64,000 nt of DNA, taken from assembly GCA_963841325.1 (NCBI GenBank), contig CAWJBZ010000003.1, positions 40,256 to 104,255 of the forward strand, given 5' to 3'. Positions 24,783 through 32,766 of this stretch are shown one piece after another; position 1 is the first letter of the stretch, and each line of letters starts with the position of its first letter. This DNA is from CAVPPA01 sp963841325. GTDB taxonomy: Bacteria > Patescibacteriota > Saccharimonadia > Saccharimonadales > UBA4665. Under the pieces are notes generated by a model, which worked only from the letters and a program-made list of their open reading frames with translations, searched no databases and was not told the DNA's origin. A program made the position numbers and the translations under genes.

Positions 24783-24950
24783 AATCACCTAGACAGTTGC
24801 AATATAGAATGAAGCGATTCGTCTTCTGGGTCTAAGGTCGACCACCAAATTAAAGTGGTCGACCTAACCTGCGCAGCATAACCAGTATTTATAGAGCTCT
24901 TTTTGCAGGACTGGTTGTTAATATAGTGAGCCTCTAAAACGTATTGTTAG

Positions 24951-25826
24951 CTAACTCACTAAGCCGAAATATACGGCAGCTGGCGTTTGGTTGTCAAGGC
25001 TCGAGTGTGGTCTTTCGTGGTTGTAGAACTGAAAGTATTCGCTTAGGCCAGCCTGGGCCTCAGCCATGTTTTGGTAGGACTGCAGGAATACGTTTTCGTA
25101 CTTCACGCTACGCCACAGCCTTTCGGTGAAGATATTGTCCAGACACCGGCCTCTGCCGTCCATGCTGATCCGGATCTCGGCTGAGTTTAGTTTGTTTAAG
25201 TAGGCTTCGCTCGTAAAGTGACTGCCCTGGTCAGAATTGCAGATGTCAGGTATACCTAAGCCACAGTCTGCCATAAAGCTTAAGGCTTCATGCAGAGCCT
25301 CCAGCACAAAACTGTTTTCCAAACTGTCACTTAAGCCCCAGGAGACCACGTAACGGCTGAACCAGTCAATGAATGCTACTAAGTAAACAAAGCCCTCAGT
25401 CGTCCGGATGTAGGTAATATCCGTGCCCCAAATGTGGTTGGGATAGGCAGCTGTTATCTCACGTAGTAGATACGGATAGATCTCATGGCCCGGGTGCGGC
25501 TGACTAGTATCCGGTTTAGGGTAGATAGCCTCTAGGCCCAAACGCCGCATGAGATGCCGGATACGCTCCAGGCCAACACAAATACCGTATGACTTTTCCA
25601 GCTCGTACTGGATACGTCTGGTGCCATAGTACGGCCGTTTGGTGTAGATCTCATCTACGGCATTTAGGTGCTGTTTTAGCCTAGCTTTTTCAGCCTCATT
25701 AACTACCGGCTGGTAGTAGTAACTACGCCTGCTGACACCCAGCAATTCAGCCTGACGGCTGATGGTTAGGGCTTGGTGGTTGGGATCAATGAGGGGAACA
25801 AGATTACTAGGCCGAGCGGGCTTCAA
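24951..25826 (-). CDS. IS3-family transposase OrfB (integrase core)
   Basis: DDE recombinase. The first Asp is in HIWGTDITYIRT (D136), the second in ICNSDQGSHFTSE (D199) and the Glu in NIFTERLWRSVKYE (E235). An HTH_21-like region with YYGTRRIQYEL precedes the core, and NHERPHSSLDNQTP is the usual tail. The nominal start is a TTG overlapping the orfA stop. The protein is more likely made as an OrfAB fusion through -1 frameshifting on the A-AAA-AAG in orfA. The core appears intact. Confidence 0.95.
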   Translation of the reverse strand: MKPARPSNLVPLIDPNHQALTISRQAELLGVSRRSYYYQPVVNEAEKARLKQHLNAVDEIYTKRPYYGTRRIQYELEKSYGICVGLERIRHLMRRLGLEAIYPKPDTSQPHPGHEIYPYLLREITAAYPNHIWGTDITYIRTTEGFVYLVAFIDWFSRYVVSWGLSDSLENSFVLEALHEALSFMADCGLGIPDICNSDQGSHFTSEAYLNKLNSAEIRISMDGRGRCLDNIFTERLWRSVKYENVFLQSYQNMAEAQAGLSEYFQFYNHERPHSSLDNQTPAAVYFGLVS

Positions 25827-26113
25827 AGCCCCAGCCCATGGATCTTTTTTTTAAGCCATTCCAGCTCAGCATCACGGACGCCAATGACTCTATGCAGTTC
25901 ATCGACTTGGGCACTACTAGCGGGGACTGAGGTTGACTTTTTATGGTCACCCTCCAAGACGTCAGCAGCTGAGGCTTTAAGCTTATCCCGCCACAGTTTC
26001 ACCTGAGTCGGGTGAACCTCATATTCTGAGGCTATTTGGTTAATGGTTTTGTCGCCCTTTAGGGCAGCCAAAGCTACGGCTGCTTTCTGGGCTCCGGAAA
26101 ACTGTCTTCGCAT
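25823..26113 (-). CDS. IS3-family transposase OrfA (HTH protein)
   Basis: A 96-aa DNA-binding protein with a helix-turn-helix (TINQIASEYEVHPTQVKLWRDK, partly about 23-44) and a leucine-zipper-like helix (VDELHRVIGVRDAELEWLKKK). AAAGGAGGT lies 6 nt before the ATG, the strongest ribosome site I noticed here. Near its end, codons CTT-AAA-AAA-AAG form the slippery run. After a -1 slip the frame reads DPWAGALKPARP and continues into OrfB without a stop. Confidence 0.93.
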   Translation of the reverse strand: MRRQFSGAQKAAVALAALKGDKTINQIASEYEVHPTQVKLWRDKLKASAADVLEGDHKKSTSVPASSAQVDELHRVIGVRDAELEWLKKKIHGLGL

Positions 26114-26188
26114 TGAAGACCTCCTTTTGGATTGAATTATACCCTCAAAAAGAGATCTTACTGGTTTGTGCAGTTTTGGTCGACCAGC

Positions 26189-26962
26189 TTAAATCCGACT
26201 ATATCCTTTAGTACTACTTAGGAACCTTTCCAAGGTTGTAGTAGCAAAAACAACTGTGCCGAATAATTCATCCTGTGCTTTAAGTATCTGGCGGCGAAGT
26301 TTACGTTCCCGGCGAGGGTTTACGCAAATCATCAATATGATCGGTATATTAGTTTTGCCGGTATATTTTTCCTCAATTTCCTGGGCATAATTCAGATAGC
26401 TTCTGGCTTTACGAACATAAACGAAGAAAGGTTTACTGTCTTCGAATAGATCTAAAAAGAAGTATCCTTTAGCTTCCCTAAATTTAATAATCAGGAGCAG
26501 ATCCGGCAGCCAGTGCGGAATATTGCTATAGAAAACTAACTCATTAACCGTAACGAGTTCGAGCTTTTGGCCATAGAGATTATTAAAATAACTGGCCAGG
26601 TCAGCAATTTTTATTTGATGGATAATAAATGCCTCGGATAGGTGCTTGTTTCGATAAAGGCTATCTTTCAGTTTCCATTTTTTTAGGTACGGATTGATCC
26701 GTTGAAGGTATCGGAATCCTTTCGGCGTTAAATAATAAGCCGCCGGTTTACCTTGCAGGCGATAAGTTTTATCATAACGTTTATTGATATAATCCTGTTC
26801 GGCCAATATTTTTAGACGTTTTTGCAGATCACTAGCTCGGTTTTTATGGAAAGCTTTAGCTAACTGAGCAGCTGTCATAAATCTAAAACGATAGAGTAAA
26901 TTTAACACCAGTAGTTGTGGTTGATTGAGTACTTTATATCTTTTCGGTCGTGTTTGGTTCAT
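26189..26962 (-). CDS. Replication-relaxation-like winged-helix protein
   Basis: A 257-aa protein. Its N-terminal winged helix (LLVLNLLYRFRFMTAAQLAKAF, about 18-38, then LQKRLKILAEQDYI) is followed by a domain with KIADLASYFNN, WLPDLLLIIKF and RKARSYLNYAQEI. This layout resembles the PF13814 replication-relaxation family, known from mobile elements and common in CPR genomes. It suggests a DNA-binding accessory function. Its stop codon lies 2 nt from the end of the IS element, so its 3' untranslated region was probably displaced. Confidence 0.65.
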   Translation of the reverse strand: MNQTRPKRYKVLNQPQLLVLNLLYRFRFMTAAQLAKAFHKNRASDLQKRLKILAEQDYINKRYDKTYRLQGKPAAYYLTPKGFRYLQRINPYLKKWKLKDSLYRNKHLSEAFIIHQIKIADLASYFNNLYGQKLELVTVNELVFYSNIPHWLPDLLLIIKFREAKGYFFLDLFEDSKPFFVYVRKARSYLNYAQEIEEKYTGKTNIPIILMICVNPRRERKLRRQILKAQDELFGTVVFATTTLERFLSSTKGYSRI

Positions 26963-27249
26963 AGTGTATCGTCCTGTCCATCTACATTTTGTTCTTTCAG
27001 CTTGTCAATAATTAGTTATTATGATTGGTTCAATGTTTAAATCAGCTTGAGGTTCATATTTAACGAGATTTTTCTCTTCTTTCTATTTTAATAGAAATAA
27101 ATAGATCAATATTTATTTGTAAAATAAGGATATCATTTGTATCATAAAAGTTATATATCGACAGATTACTTTTTTGTCTATTTAGTAAACTAACCATCAA
27201 ACTGTTATTCGACTCATTGAAGGTCTGTGCTAAACTTTAGATAAGATTT

Positions 27250-27621
27250 ATGGCCACTAAAATTGCAATTATTGAAGACGATCAAGCCATTTCCCAGATG
27301 TACCGCTTCAAGTTCGAAGCCGAAGGATATCAGGTAGAAACTGCTGAAAACGGCAAGCTAGGTCTAGGATTAGCGGAGAACATGAAACCCGATATTATTC
27401 TGCTAGATCTGATGATGCCGGAAATGAACGGTGATGAAATGCTGGAAAAAATGCGTAAAACTACCTGGGGGAAAGATATCAAAGTAGTGATTCTAACCAA
27501 TAAAGGTGAGCAGGAAATTCCCGATAAAGTCCGGACTTTAGGTGTCAGCGCTGTCATCTTGAAGGCCGATATGACCCCCCGACAGGTAGCTGAGCTAGTT
27601 AAGTCTAAACTTGACCTATAA
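27250..27621 (+). CDS. Single-domain response regulator (CheY-like)
   Basis: A 123-aa receiver domain with EDD at the start, PDIILLDLMMPEMNG holding the phospho-acceptor Asp, VVILTN and a conserved Lys in AVILKADMTP. It lacks an output domain. It starts 39 nt upstream of murD2 on the same strand and may be co-transcribed with the two wall genes. The 287 nt before it (26963-27249) are AT-rich and hold no ORF I would support. Confidence 0.92.
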   Translation: MATKIAIIEDDQAISQMYRFKFEAEGYQVETAENGKLGLGLAENMKPDIILLDLMMPEMNGDEMLEKMRKTTWGKDIKVVILTNKGEQEIPDKVRTLGVSAVILKADMTPRQVAELVKSKLDL

Positions 27622-27660
27622 TTGTTTAAGTCTGCCTAGACAGGTATAGTTTTTAGATAT

Positions 27661-28968
27661 ATGAAAGTTGCAATTGTCGGCTTTGGTATCGAAGGTAAAT
27701 CAGCGCTTAATTACTATGCTAAACTTGGTGCTCAAATAACTGTTTGTGATCAGGATCAATCTCTTGCCAGTCAAATCCCTAGCGGTGTTCAAGCCCAACT
27801 TGGGCCGGATTATTTAGATGACCTGAACCGCTTTGAAATAGTGGTGCGCAGCGCCGGAATTCACCCGGATATTATCACCAAGGATAACCCAAACATAAAA
27901 GATAAATTAACCACCGTCATTAATGAGTTCCTCAAGGTTTGTCCGACTAAAAACGTCATTGGCGTCACCGGCACCAAAGGCAAAGGTACTACTACTACCT
28001 TAATCACCAAGATGCTGGAAGCCGCCGGAGAGGACGTTTACTTGGGAGGCAACATTGGGCTAGTGCCGTTAGATTTCCTGCCTAAGCTAACCGAAAAATC
28101 CTGGGTGGTTCTGGAACTATCCAGTTTTCAGTTATCGGATATTAAACACAGTCCGCATATCGCCGTTTGTCTGATGGTAGTGCCCGAACACCTCAACTGG
28201 CATGCCGATATGGCTGATTACGTCGCCGCCAAAGTCCATATGTTCGCTTATCAAAACAGTTCAGATATAGCTATTTACTTCGCTGAAAACGATCTATCTA
28301 AACAAATCGCCGCTCATAGTCCGGGACGAAAAATCCCCTTTTATGCTGAACCGGGAGCGCATATGCTCAATGATGCTATCGTGATGGCCAATGAAACAAT
28401 TTGCATCACTTCCGAGCTGAAGCTACTGGGTAAACATAATTGGCAAAATGTTTGTGCCGCTATTACTGTGGTTTGGCAAATTAATCCCGACTTACTGGCC
28501 ATCCGTTCAGTACTAACGACCTTTTGCGGTCTACCTCATAGATTAGAATTTATCCGAGAAGTGGGTGGCGTAAAATACTATAACGATTCCTTTGCAGCTA
28601 CTCCGGACGCCGGCATTGCCGCTCTTGATGCCATTGACGGCTGGAAAGTGATGATCATGGGTGGTTTCGACCGCAACTTGCCAATTACTCATCTAGCTAA
28701 AGCTCTGTATACCCATCAAAACCAACTACGGAAAGTAATATTGATTGGTCAAAGCGCTGCCCGACTGGCCGCTGAATGTGATCAAGCTGGATTTTCTAAT
28801 TACTCTGTCGAGACTGTTAAAACTATGACCGAGATTGTTAACAAAGCCCGTGAACAAGCCCAGCCGGGTGATGCAGTAATTCTATCACCGGGTTTTGCTA
28901 GTTTTGATATGTTTAAAAATTTTGAAGAACGTGGTTTACAATTTCGAACGGTGGTGGAACAATTATGA
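27661..28968 (+). CDS. murD2: UDP-MurNAc-L-Ala ligase, MurD2-like (L-glutamate-adding)
   Basis: Mur ligase of 435 aa with an N-terminal Rossmann-like domain (VAIVGFGIEGKSA), P-loop GVTGTKGKGTTTT (about 101-113), ELSSFQL and the conserved HLNWH. The C-terminal domain reads LPHRLEFIREVGGVKYYNDSFAATPDA. Classical MurD adds D-Glu. Here the gene overlaps murL by 4 nt, and the NDS-x-A-T-P version of the C-terminal motif is the one I associate with MurD2, which adds L-Glu. The MurD family call is firm; the L-Glu specificity is inferred from the partner gene. Confidence 0.85.
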   Translation: MKVAIVGFGIEGKSALNYYAKLGAQITVCDQDQSLASQIPSGVQAQLGPDYLDDLNRFEIVVRSAGIHPDIITKDNPNIKDKLTTVINEFLKVCPTKNVIGVTGTKGKGTTTTLITKMLEAAGEDVYLGGNIGLVPLDFLPKLTEKSWVVLELSSFQLSDIKHSPHIAVCLMVVPEHLNWHADMADYVAAKVHMFAYQNSSDIAIYFAENDLSKQIAAHSPGRKIPFYAEPGAHMLNDAIVMANETICITSELKLLGKHNWQNVCAAITVVWQINPDLLAIRSVLTTFCGLPHRLEFIREVGGVKYYNDSFAATPDAGIAALDAIDGWKVMIMGGFDRNLPITHLAKALYTHQNQLRKVILIGQSAARLAAECDQAGFSNYSVETVKTMTEIVNKAREQAQPGDAVILSPGFASFDMFKNFEERGLQFRTVVEQL

Positions 28969-30266
28969 ATCCAAAATACCGACAATTTATTTTTAAAGAT
29001 TACCAGTTTGATAAGGCAAGTCATGCCCTGACGCTGCACTACGGTTATGATGAAGTGGTTCATTTCAGCGAAAAGTTCAGGTTTGATTTTGACTTTGTTG
29101 ATTATGATGAAACGGTGTTAGACCGGGCTTGTCAGAGCCTTTTCTTGATGGCCGGTGTATCTTATTACAAAGCCTATTTAGCCCCGGAAATAGTTATTAA
29201 AAAAGGCCAACTTGACCAATTGGGTGCTGATTTTTTTAGCCAGACCTACCAAAGAGGACTAGGCGAATTCTTTTATCAAAACCAGCTTGACCCACACACT
29301 CCGGTTTTGTTTCCGACAACCGTTACTCAGTTAGATTCATTGAATGATAATCAGTCACCTATTAAAGGTATATTAGTCGGTATCGGGGGCGGTAAAGACT
29401 CGCTAGTTAGTGTGGAGCTGCTCCGAAACACCTCAGAAGATTTAGCCACCTGGAGTGTCGATTTCCGCCGTCAGCTAACACCACTGATTGAACGGATTGG
29501 TTTGCCACATTATTGGGTAGAGCGGGAGTGGGACCGTTCTTTACTAGACCATAACAGCCATGGTGCGTTTAACGGTCATATCCCGATATCGGCAATTCTA
29601 GCTTGTAGTGGTGTGATTATTGCTATTTTATCTGGCAGACGGGACATCGTTGTCTCTAACGAGCAATCCGCCAATGAACCAACTCTGAACTATCAGGGAG
29701 TGGCTATTAATCATCAATACACTAAATCCAGCCAATTTGAACAGGCTTTTCAGGCTTACCTGGCTCACCTATTAGGTGACCGGGTACGCTATTATTCCCT
29801 GCTGCGGCCATTAAGTGAGCTGCGTATTGCTGAATTGTTTGCCAAGCATAGTTTCGATACCTATCACGATGTGTTCAGTTCCTGTAACCGAGCCCCTAGA
29901 CGAAATAATGATCATCTATTATGGGATGGTACTTGCCCGAAGTGCGCTTTTGTATTTTTGGCTTTAACACCCTTTTTACCGCAATCTGCTCTCGAAGAAT
30001 TGTTTAGCGGCAAAAACCTATTGAAAGATCCGGAGTTAATCCCAACTTACCGACAATTACTCGGTATTGAAGGCCATAAACCTCTGGAGTGTGTCGGCGA
30101 GATCAAGGAGTCGCGGGCGGCAATGCGTCTGGCTTTTAAGACCTATCCAGAACTAGCCCAAACTTATCAGTTCGAACTACCGGAAGAATACAATTACAAA
30201 ACGCTTGGGGTGCATGATATGCCAGCTGAGGTCTATCAGCAGATCAGTTCTCAGTTGATTGCTTAG
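28965..30266 (+). CDS. murL: UDP-MurNAc-L-Ala-L-Glu epimerase MurL
   Basis: Epimerises the terminal L-Glu of UDP-MurNAc-L-Ala-L-Glu to D-Glu, with ATP-dependent activation. It has a PP-loop-type site GIGGGKDSLVSVELL (GGGKDS at 141-146). Landmark blocks agree with the Xanthomonas enzyme as I remember it: GLGEFFYQN, GAFNGHIPISA, VSNEQSAN, INHQYTKSSQFEQAF, YYSLLRPLSEL, TCPKCAFVFLALTPF and HKPLECVGEIKESRAAM. The 433 aa are of family length. The 4-nt ATGA overlap with murD2 supports one operon. A murI is not present in this window. The 3' end overlaps the convergent folD by 23 nt. Confidence 0.88.
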   Translation: MNPKYRQFIFKDYQFDKASHALTLHYGYDEVVHFSEKFRFDFDFVDYDETVLDRACQSLFLMAGVSYYKAYLAPEIVIKKGQLDQLGADFFSQTYQRGLGEFFYQNQLDPHTPVLFPTTVTQLDSLNDNQSPIKGILVGIGGGKDSLVSVELLRNTSEDLATWSVDFRRQLTPLIERIGLPHYWVEREWDRSLLDHNSHGAFNGHIPISAILACSGVIIAILSGRRDIVVSNEQSANEPTLNYQGVAINHQYTKSSQFEQAFQAYLAHLLGDRVRYYSLLRPLSELRIAELFAKHSFDTYHDVFSSCNRAPRRNNDHLLWDGTCPKCAFVFLALTPFLPQSALEELFSGKNLLKDPELIPTYRQLLGIEGHKPLECVGEIKESRAAMRLAFKTYPELAQTYQFELPEEYNYKTLGVHDMPAEVYQQISSQLIA

Positions 30267-31068
30267 TGGCCACCTTACGGGCTGCTCGGATGACATTTTC
30301 AAAAAGGGCACAGACCGTTAACGGTCCGACACCGCCTTTTTGAGGTGTAACCGTCAAGTCTTCCCTTTCGTAAACATCCGGTGCGAGATCACCGACGGTT
30401 TTACCCGATTCACTAGCCACACCGGCGTCAACTACCACAGTGTTTGGTTTGATCATATTGGAGTATAAAATTGCCGGGCTGCCAGTAGCGGTAATAATAA
30501 TATCTGCGGCTTTAGTGTGGGTCGACAGATCTTCGGCTTCCCGTCCGACAGTTTCGACATCAACATCAGAAGCTTTAAGGATTTTTTCCAGCGGTGCCCC
30601 AACTAACTTTCCTCTGCCGATTAGCAGTACTTTCTTCCCGGCTAGCCCGACATTAAAACCGGATAATAGCCACAAAATCGCCATGGGTGTGGCCGGCTCA
30701 AATTGAGCCTGGCTACCCAGTGCGTCAACGTCTTTTTGGGGAGCTACCAAATTAACAATCTCGTCAGTTTTAGCGGGATCTTCAAGTGGCAGCTGTACAA
30801 TAATGCCGTGAATCTTTGTATCGGCATTAAGTTGATTAATTAGTTCTGGTACAGCAGCTTGAGCGATCCGGTGAATATCGACATCTATCTGAATATCAGC
30901 ACCGTAGTGTTTTTTAAGGCGGACATAAGTATCAATGACCGGATCATCAATAGTTTGGATGATGGCTAATTTGGGAGTAATATGCCACGATTGGTTTAAG
31001 GCCCGTACTTCTCGGGCTTGTCGATTTTTAATATAACCAGCTAGTTCGCGGCCATTTAGTAATTTCAC
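30244..31068 (-). CDS. folD: Methylenetetrahydrofolate dehydrogenase/cyclohydrolase
   Basis: Bifunctional enzyme of one-carbon metabolism. It shows the substrate loop TYVRLKKHYGADI with the catalytic Lys (usually Y-x3-K), IHGIIVQLPLE, QKDVDALG, the dinucleotide loop LLIGRGKLVGAPLEKIL and the C-terminal TPQKGGVGPLTVCALFEN. Usual motifs read VGRSxxVGxP and TPVPGGVGPMT; here the sequences differ slightly (IGRGKLVG, PQKGGVG). Length 274 aa. It works with glyA and folC found elsewhere in the window. Confidence 0.93.
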   Translation of the reverse strand: MKLLNGRELAGYIKNRQAREVRALNQSWHITPKLAIIQTIDDPVIDTYVRLKKHYGADIQIDVDIHRIAQAAVPELINQLNADTKIHGIIVQLPLEDPAKTDEIVNLVAPQKDVDALGSQAQFEPATPMAILWLLSGFNVGLAGKKVLLIGRGKLVGAPLEKILKASDVDVETVGREAEDLSTHTKAADIIITATGSPAILYSNMIKPNTVVVDAGVASESGKTVGDLAPDVYEREDLTVTPQKGGVGPLTVCALFENVIRAARKVATKQSTEN

Positions 31069-31167
31069 GGATCTTATTGTACAAATAGTATTAGCTAGTT
31101 GGCTAGTTAATTATTGTTGATTATTGTCAAAACAGGGGTAATTTGTTAAAGTTGGAAGTTGGCAATC

Positions 31168-31244
31168 GGGCCAGTAGCTCAGTTGGTTAGAGCACCCGCC
31201 TCTTAAGCGGGACATCGAGGGTTCGAATCCCTCCTGGCCCTCCA
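31168..31244 (+). tRNA. tRNA-Lys (anticodon CTT)
   Basis: Acceptor GGGCCAG/CTGGCCC, anticodon stem CCCGC/GCGGG with loop CTCTTAA, T-arm GAGGG/CCCTC with loop TTCGAAT, encoded CCA. The discriminator is T, where Lys tRNAs usually have A or G. This tRNA borders a run of sequence copies of its own 3' end (see repeats at 31852 and 32673). Confidence 0.95.
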
Positions 31245-31258
31245 AGCATAAGCATTAT

Positions 31259-31285
31259 AACCTCCAGGTTACTTGGAGGTTTTTG
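31259..31285 (+). terminator. Rho-independent terminator after tRNA-Lys
   Basis: AACCTCCA and TGGAGGTT form an 8-bp stem with a 7-nt loop, followed by TTTTG. It lies just upstream of the start codon of the P-loop kinase gene, so that gene must use a promoter inside or after the hairpin, or read-through from the tRNA. Confidence 0.75.
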
Positions 31286-31299
31286 TTATACTTAGGCTC

Positions 31300-31827
31300 A
31301 TGAAATCGGTTTATATATTTCGCGGAGCACCTGCAACCGGTAAAGGTACTTTGGTCCCCGAGTTTTGTAAGTTATTACCAAAACCTGTGGCTCTTATAGA
31401 ACAGGATGCTTTTCGTTGGGGATTCCACTTAGTAGGACGGCAAGTATCTGAAGTAAGCGATGGCGAGCACCTATTCGCTTATAACAATATGACCCTTGTT
31501 TACGAGCAGTATCTACAGAATGGCGACTACACCATAGTACTTGAAGGGTTATTTACCTGGGATGATACAAGCTCTAGCCTGGGCAATGCGAAACAATTGT
31601 TAGACATAGCTTACACACATGGCTTTGATACGAAGAGCATCGTTTTAAGAGCCGACAAGGAAGAGCTGTTGAAAAGAAATGATGAACGTCAGTACTCGGT
31701 TCCCGCTGACGAATTTGACATGCTTTACGATAATATCTATCGCATCGTAGACTCCAGTGAGATTGTTATTGATTCGACCGGTCAGGCTGTTGATGAAACT
31801 TTATCTGCATTAAGGCAGCTTATATAA
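31300..31827 (+). CDS. P-loop kinase / AAA-type ATPase, small
   Basis: A 175-aa protein with a Walker A motif FRGAPATGKGTLV near the N-terminus, IEQDAFRW (like the acidic pocket of zeta-toxin or nucleoside-kinase relatives), IVLEGLFTW and a lid-like RADKEELLKRNDERQYSV. The fold is that of small-molecule or nucleotide kinases; the substrate is unknown. I chose the ATG at 31300, where AGG precedes it, over an earlier start inside the terminator. No antitoxin gene is present beside it. It lies between two copies of the tRNA-Lys end. Confidence 0.7.
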   Translation: MKSVYIFRGAPATGKGTLVPEFCKLLPKPVALIEQDAFRWGFHLVGRQVSEVSDGEHLFAYNNMTLVYEQYLQNGDYTIVLEGLFTWDDTSSSLGNAKQLLDIAYTHGFDTKSIVLRADKEELLKRNDERQYSVPADEFDMLYDNIYRIVDSSEIVIDSTGQAVDETLSALRQLI

Positions 31828-31851
31828 GTCTCGCTATTACTTTTCATTACA

Positions 31852-31880
31852 GTTGCAACAGCATTACACACGGCCCTCCA
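31852..31880 (+). repeat. Attachment-site-like repeat, copy 1 (tRNA-Lys 3' end)
   Basis: A 29-nt unit beginning GTTGC, then ACAGC, and ending GGCCCTCCA. The last nine bases equal the 3' end of tRNA-Lys with its CCA (31236-31244). It agrees with the unit at 32673-32701 at 21 of 29 positions, with identical spacing. It lies right after the P-loop kinase gene. Confidence 0.55.
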
Positions 31881-32002
31881 AGTCATCACTTACAGATGCT
31901 ATTCGGTTGCTGATTTTTCGATTGTTGTAGCAAATAATTTTTATAACCTGTTAAAAAGTTCTTACCCCACTAGGTGTTTGGCTTCAATGATAGTGCGGGG
32001 CT

Positions 32003-32614
32003 TTAGGCTAAAAACAACTTAGCTGGTGTATTTACCAATTCGGCTGCACTTTTATTTACTTTTTCTGAGTATGTCTTGCTTAGTCGATAACCATAAGTAT
32101 AAGCAAACCATCTCTGAACATCTTTAGACCCAAAGAACCAATCGCTGTGATTGTATTTTTCGTTATCTAAGTTTTTTCTTGCTTTTTCAATCTCGGTTTG
32201 TTTAATTTTAACCTGAGCATATATTGGTGGCTTACCGCTATGCTCCTCTTCGAATAATGTTGCTAAACCTTCAGAAATCATTGCCTCACCAAGTGTCTTA
32301 CCATAACCAGGCTTACGCCAACGCAAGCAATGGTGCGATTCGTGCAGAATAGTTAGCACTAAATCCTCAACAGTAAAGGTCGTGAACTTAGGGTCTAGAC
32401 TGACATAAATGTTATAGGGGCCAGGAGAATATCCACCTATCCCAATCTCAGGAATTACATTCATTGGGGCATTAACAATAATAATATCTATCTTATCGGC
32501 GTTGAGTTTATCTTTAACAATAACTACGGCTTCTTTGAAACCAGCCTCAATCTTGTCCAAAATCTCAGCCCCAAATTCACCACTTGAATTAGCTACGTAC
32601 TTATTTATCGGCAT
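32003..32614 (-). CDS. DUF2268-like putative zinc metalloprotease
   Basis: A 203-aa protein whose centre reads VLTILHESHHCLRW (HExxH zinc site, about 88-101) followed by GEAMISEGLATLFEE, where the third ligand Glu is expected. This combination is typical of DUF2268/PF10026 predicted Zn-dependent proteases. No signal peptide is seen. It sits, reversed, inside the second segment of the tRNA-Lys repeat region, which suggests it arrived as a cassette. Confidence 0.75.
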   Translation of the reverse strand: MPINKYVANSSGEFGAEILDKIEAGFKEAVVIVKDKLNADKIDIIIVNAPMNVIPEIGIGGYSPGPYNIYVSLDPKFTTFTVEDLVLTILHESHHCLRWRKPGYGKTLGEAMISEGLATLFEEEHSGKPPIYAQVKIKQTEIEKARKNLDNEKYNHSDWFFGSKDVQRWFAYTYGYRLSKTYSEKVNKSAAELVNTPAKLFLA

Positions 32615-32672
32615 AGAGTAATAATACAGTCAAAGCGTAGCTATAAATAGCTCTTTATTATCTCTAAGTTTG

Positions 32673-32701
32673 GTTGCTACAGCTTCCACGATGGCCCTCC
32701 A
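32673..32701 (+). repeat. Attachment-site-like repeat, copy 2 (tRNA-Lys 3' end)
   Basis: The second unit has the same GTTGC-n-ACAGC-n9-GGCCCTCCA layout. It is followed within about 20 nt by a strong terminator, as the true tRNA end is. This suits it being the original, displaced 3' end of tRNA-Lys. Confidence 0.55.
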
Positions 32702-32721
32702 GTATCGATTGTGATTGTTAT

Positions 32722-32750
32722 AAAACTAGCTCATTTAGGAGCTAGTTTTT
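32722..32750 (+). terminator. Bidirectional terminator
   Basis: A perfect 11-bp stem, AAAACTAGCTC / GAGCTAGTTTT, with loop ATTTAG, ends in T and A runs on both sides. It separates the tRNA-Lys cassette region from the small membrane protein gene. Confidence 0.75.
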
Positions 32751-32766
32751 ATTCGTAAGCTAATAC

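Larger units (their letters stand above)
24856..26186 (-). mobile_element. IS3-family insertion sequence
   Basis: A 1331-bp element carrying orfA and orfB on the minus strand. The ends are imperfect inverted repeats that begin TGGTCGACC and continue with matching blocks (AA.CTGC.CA and AACCAGTA); the outer bases are TG...CA. The flanking trinucleotides, AAG on the left and GCT on the right, are not a direct repeat, so no target duplication is seen. The left end lies 11 nt from another GGTCGACCA in right-end orientation (24836-24844). The right end is 2 nt from the stop codon of the next gene. Confidence 0.88.

Noticed and set aside
24835..24865. GGTCGACC palindrome as terminator of the response regulator gene
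   Set aside because: The hairpin has no T-run and half of it is the IS left end; better explained by the insertion.
31300..31827. Zeta-type toxin of a toxin-antitoxin pair
   Set aside because: The P-loop and acidic pocket are compatible, but no antitoxin-like ORF is next to it and the key toxin motifs cannot be confirmed by eye; kept as a P-loop kinase.
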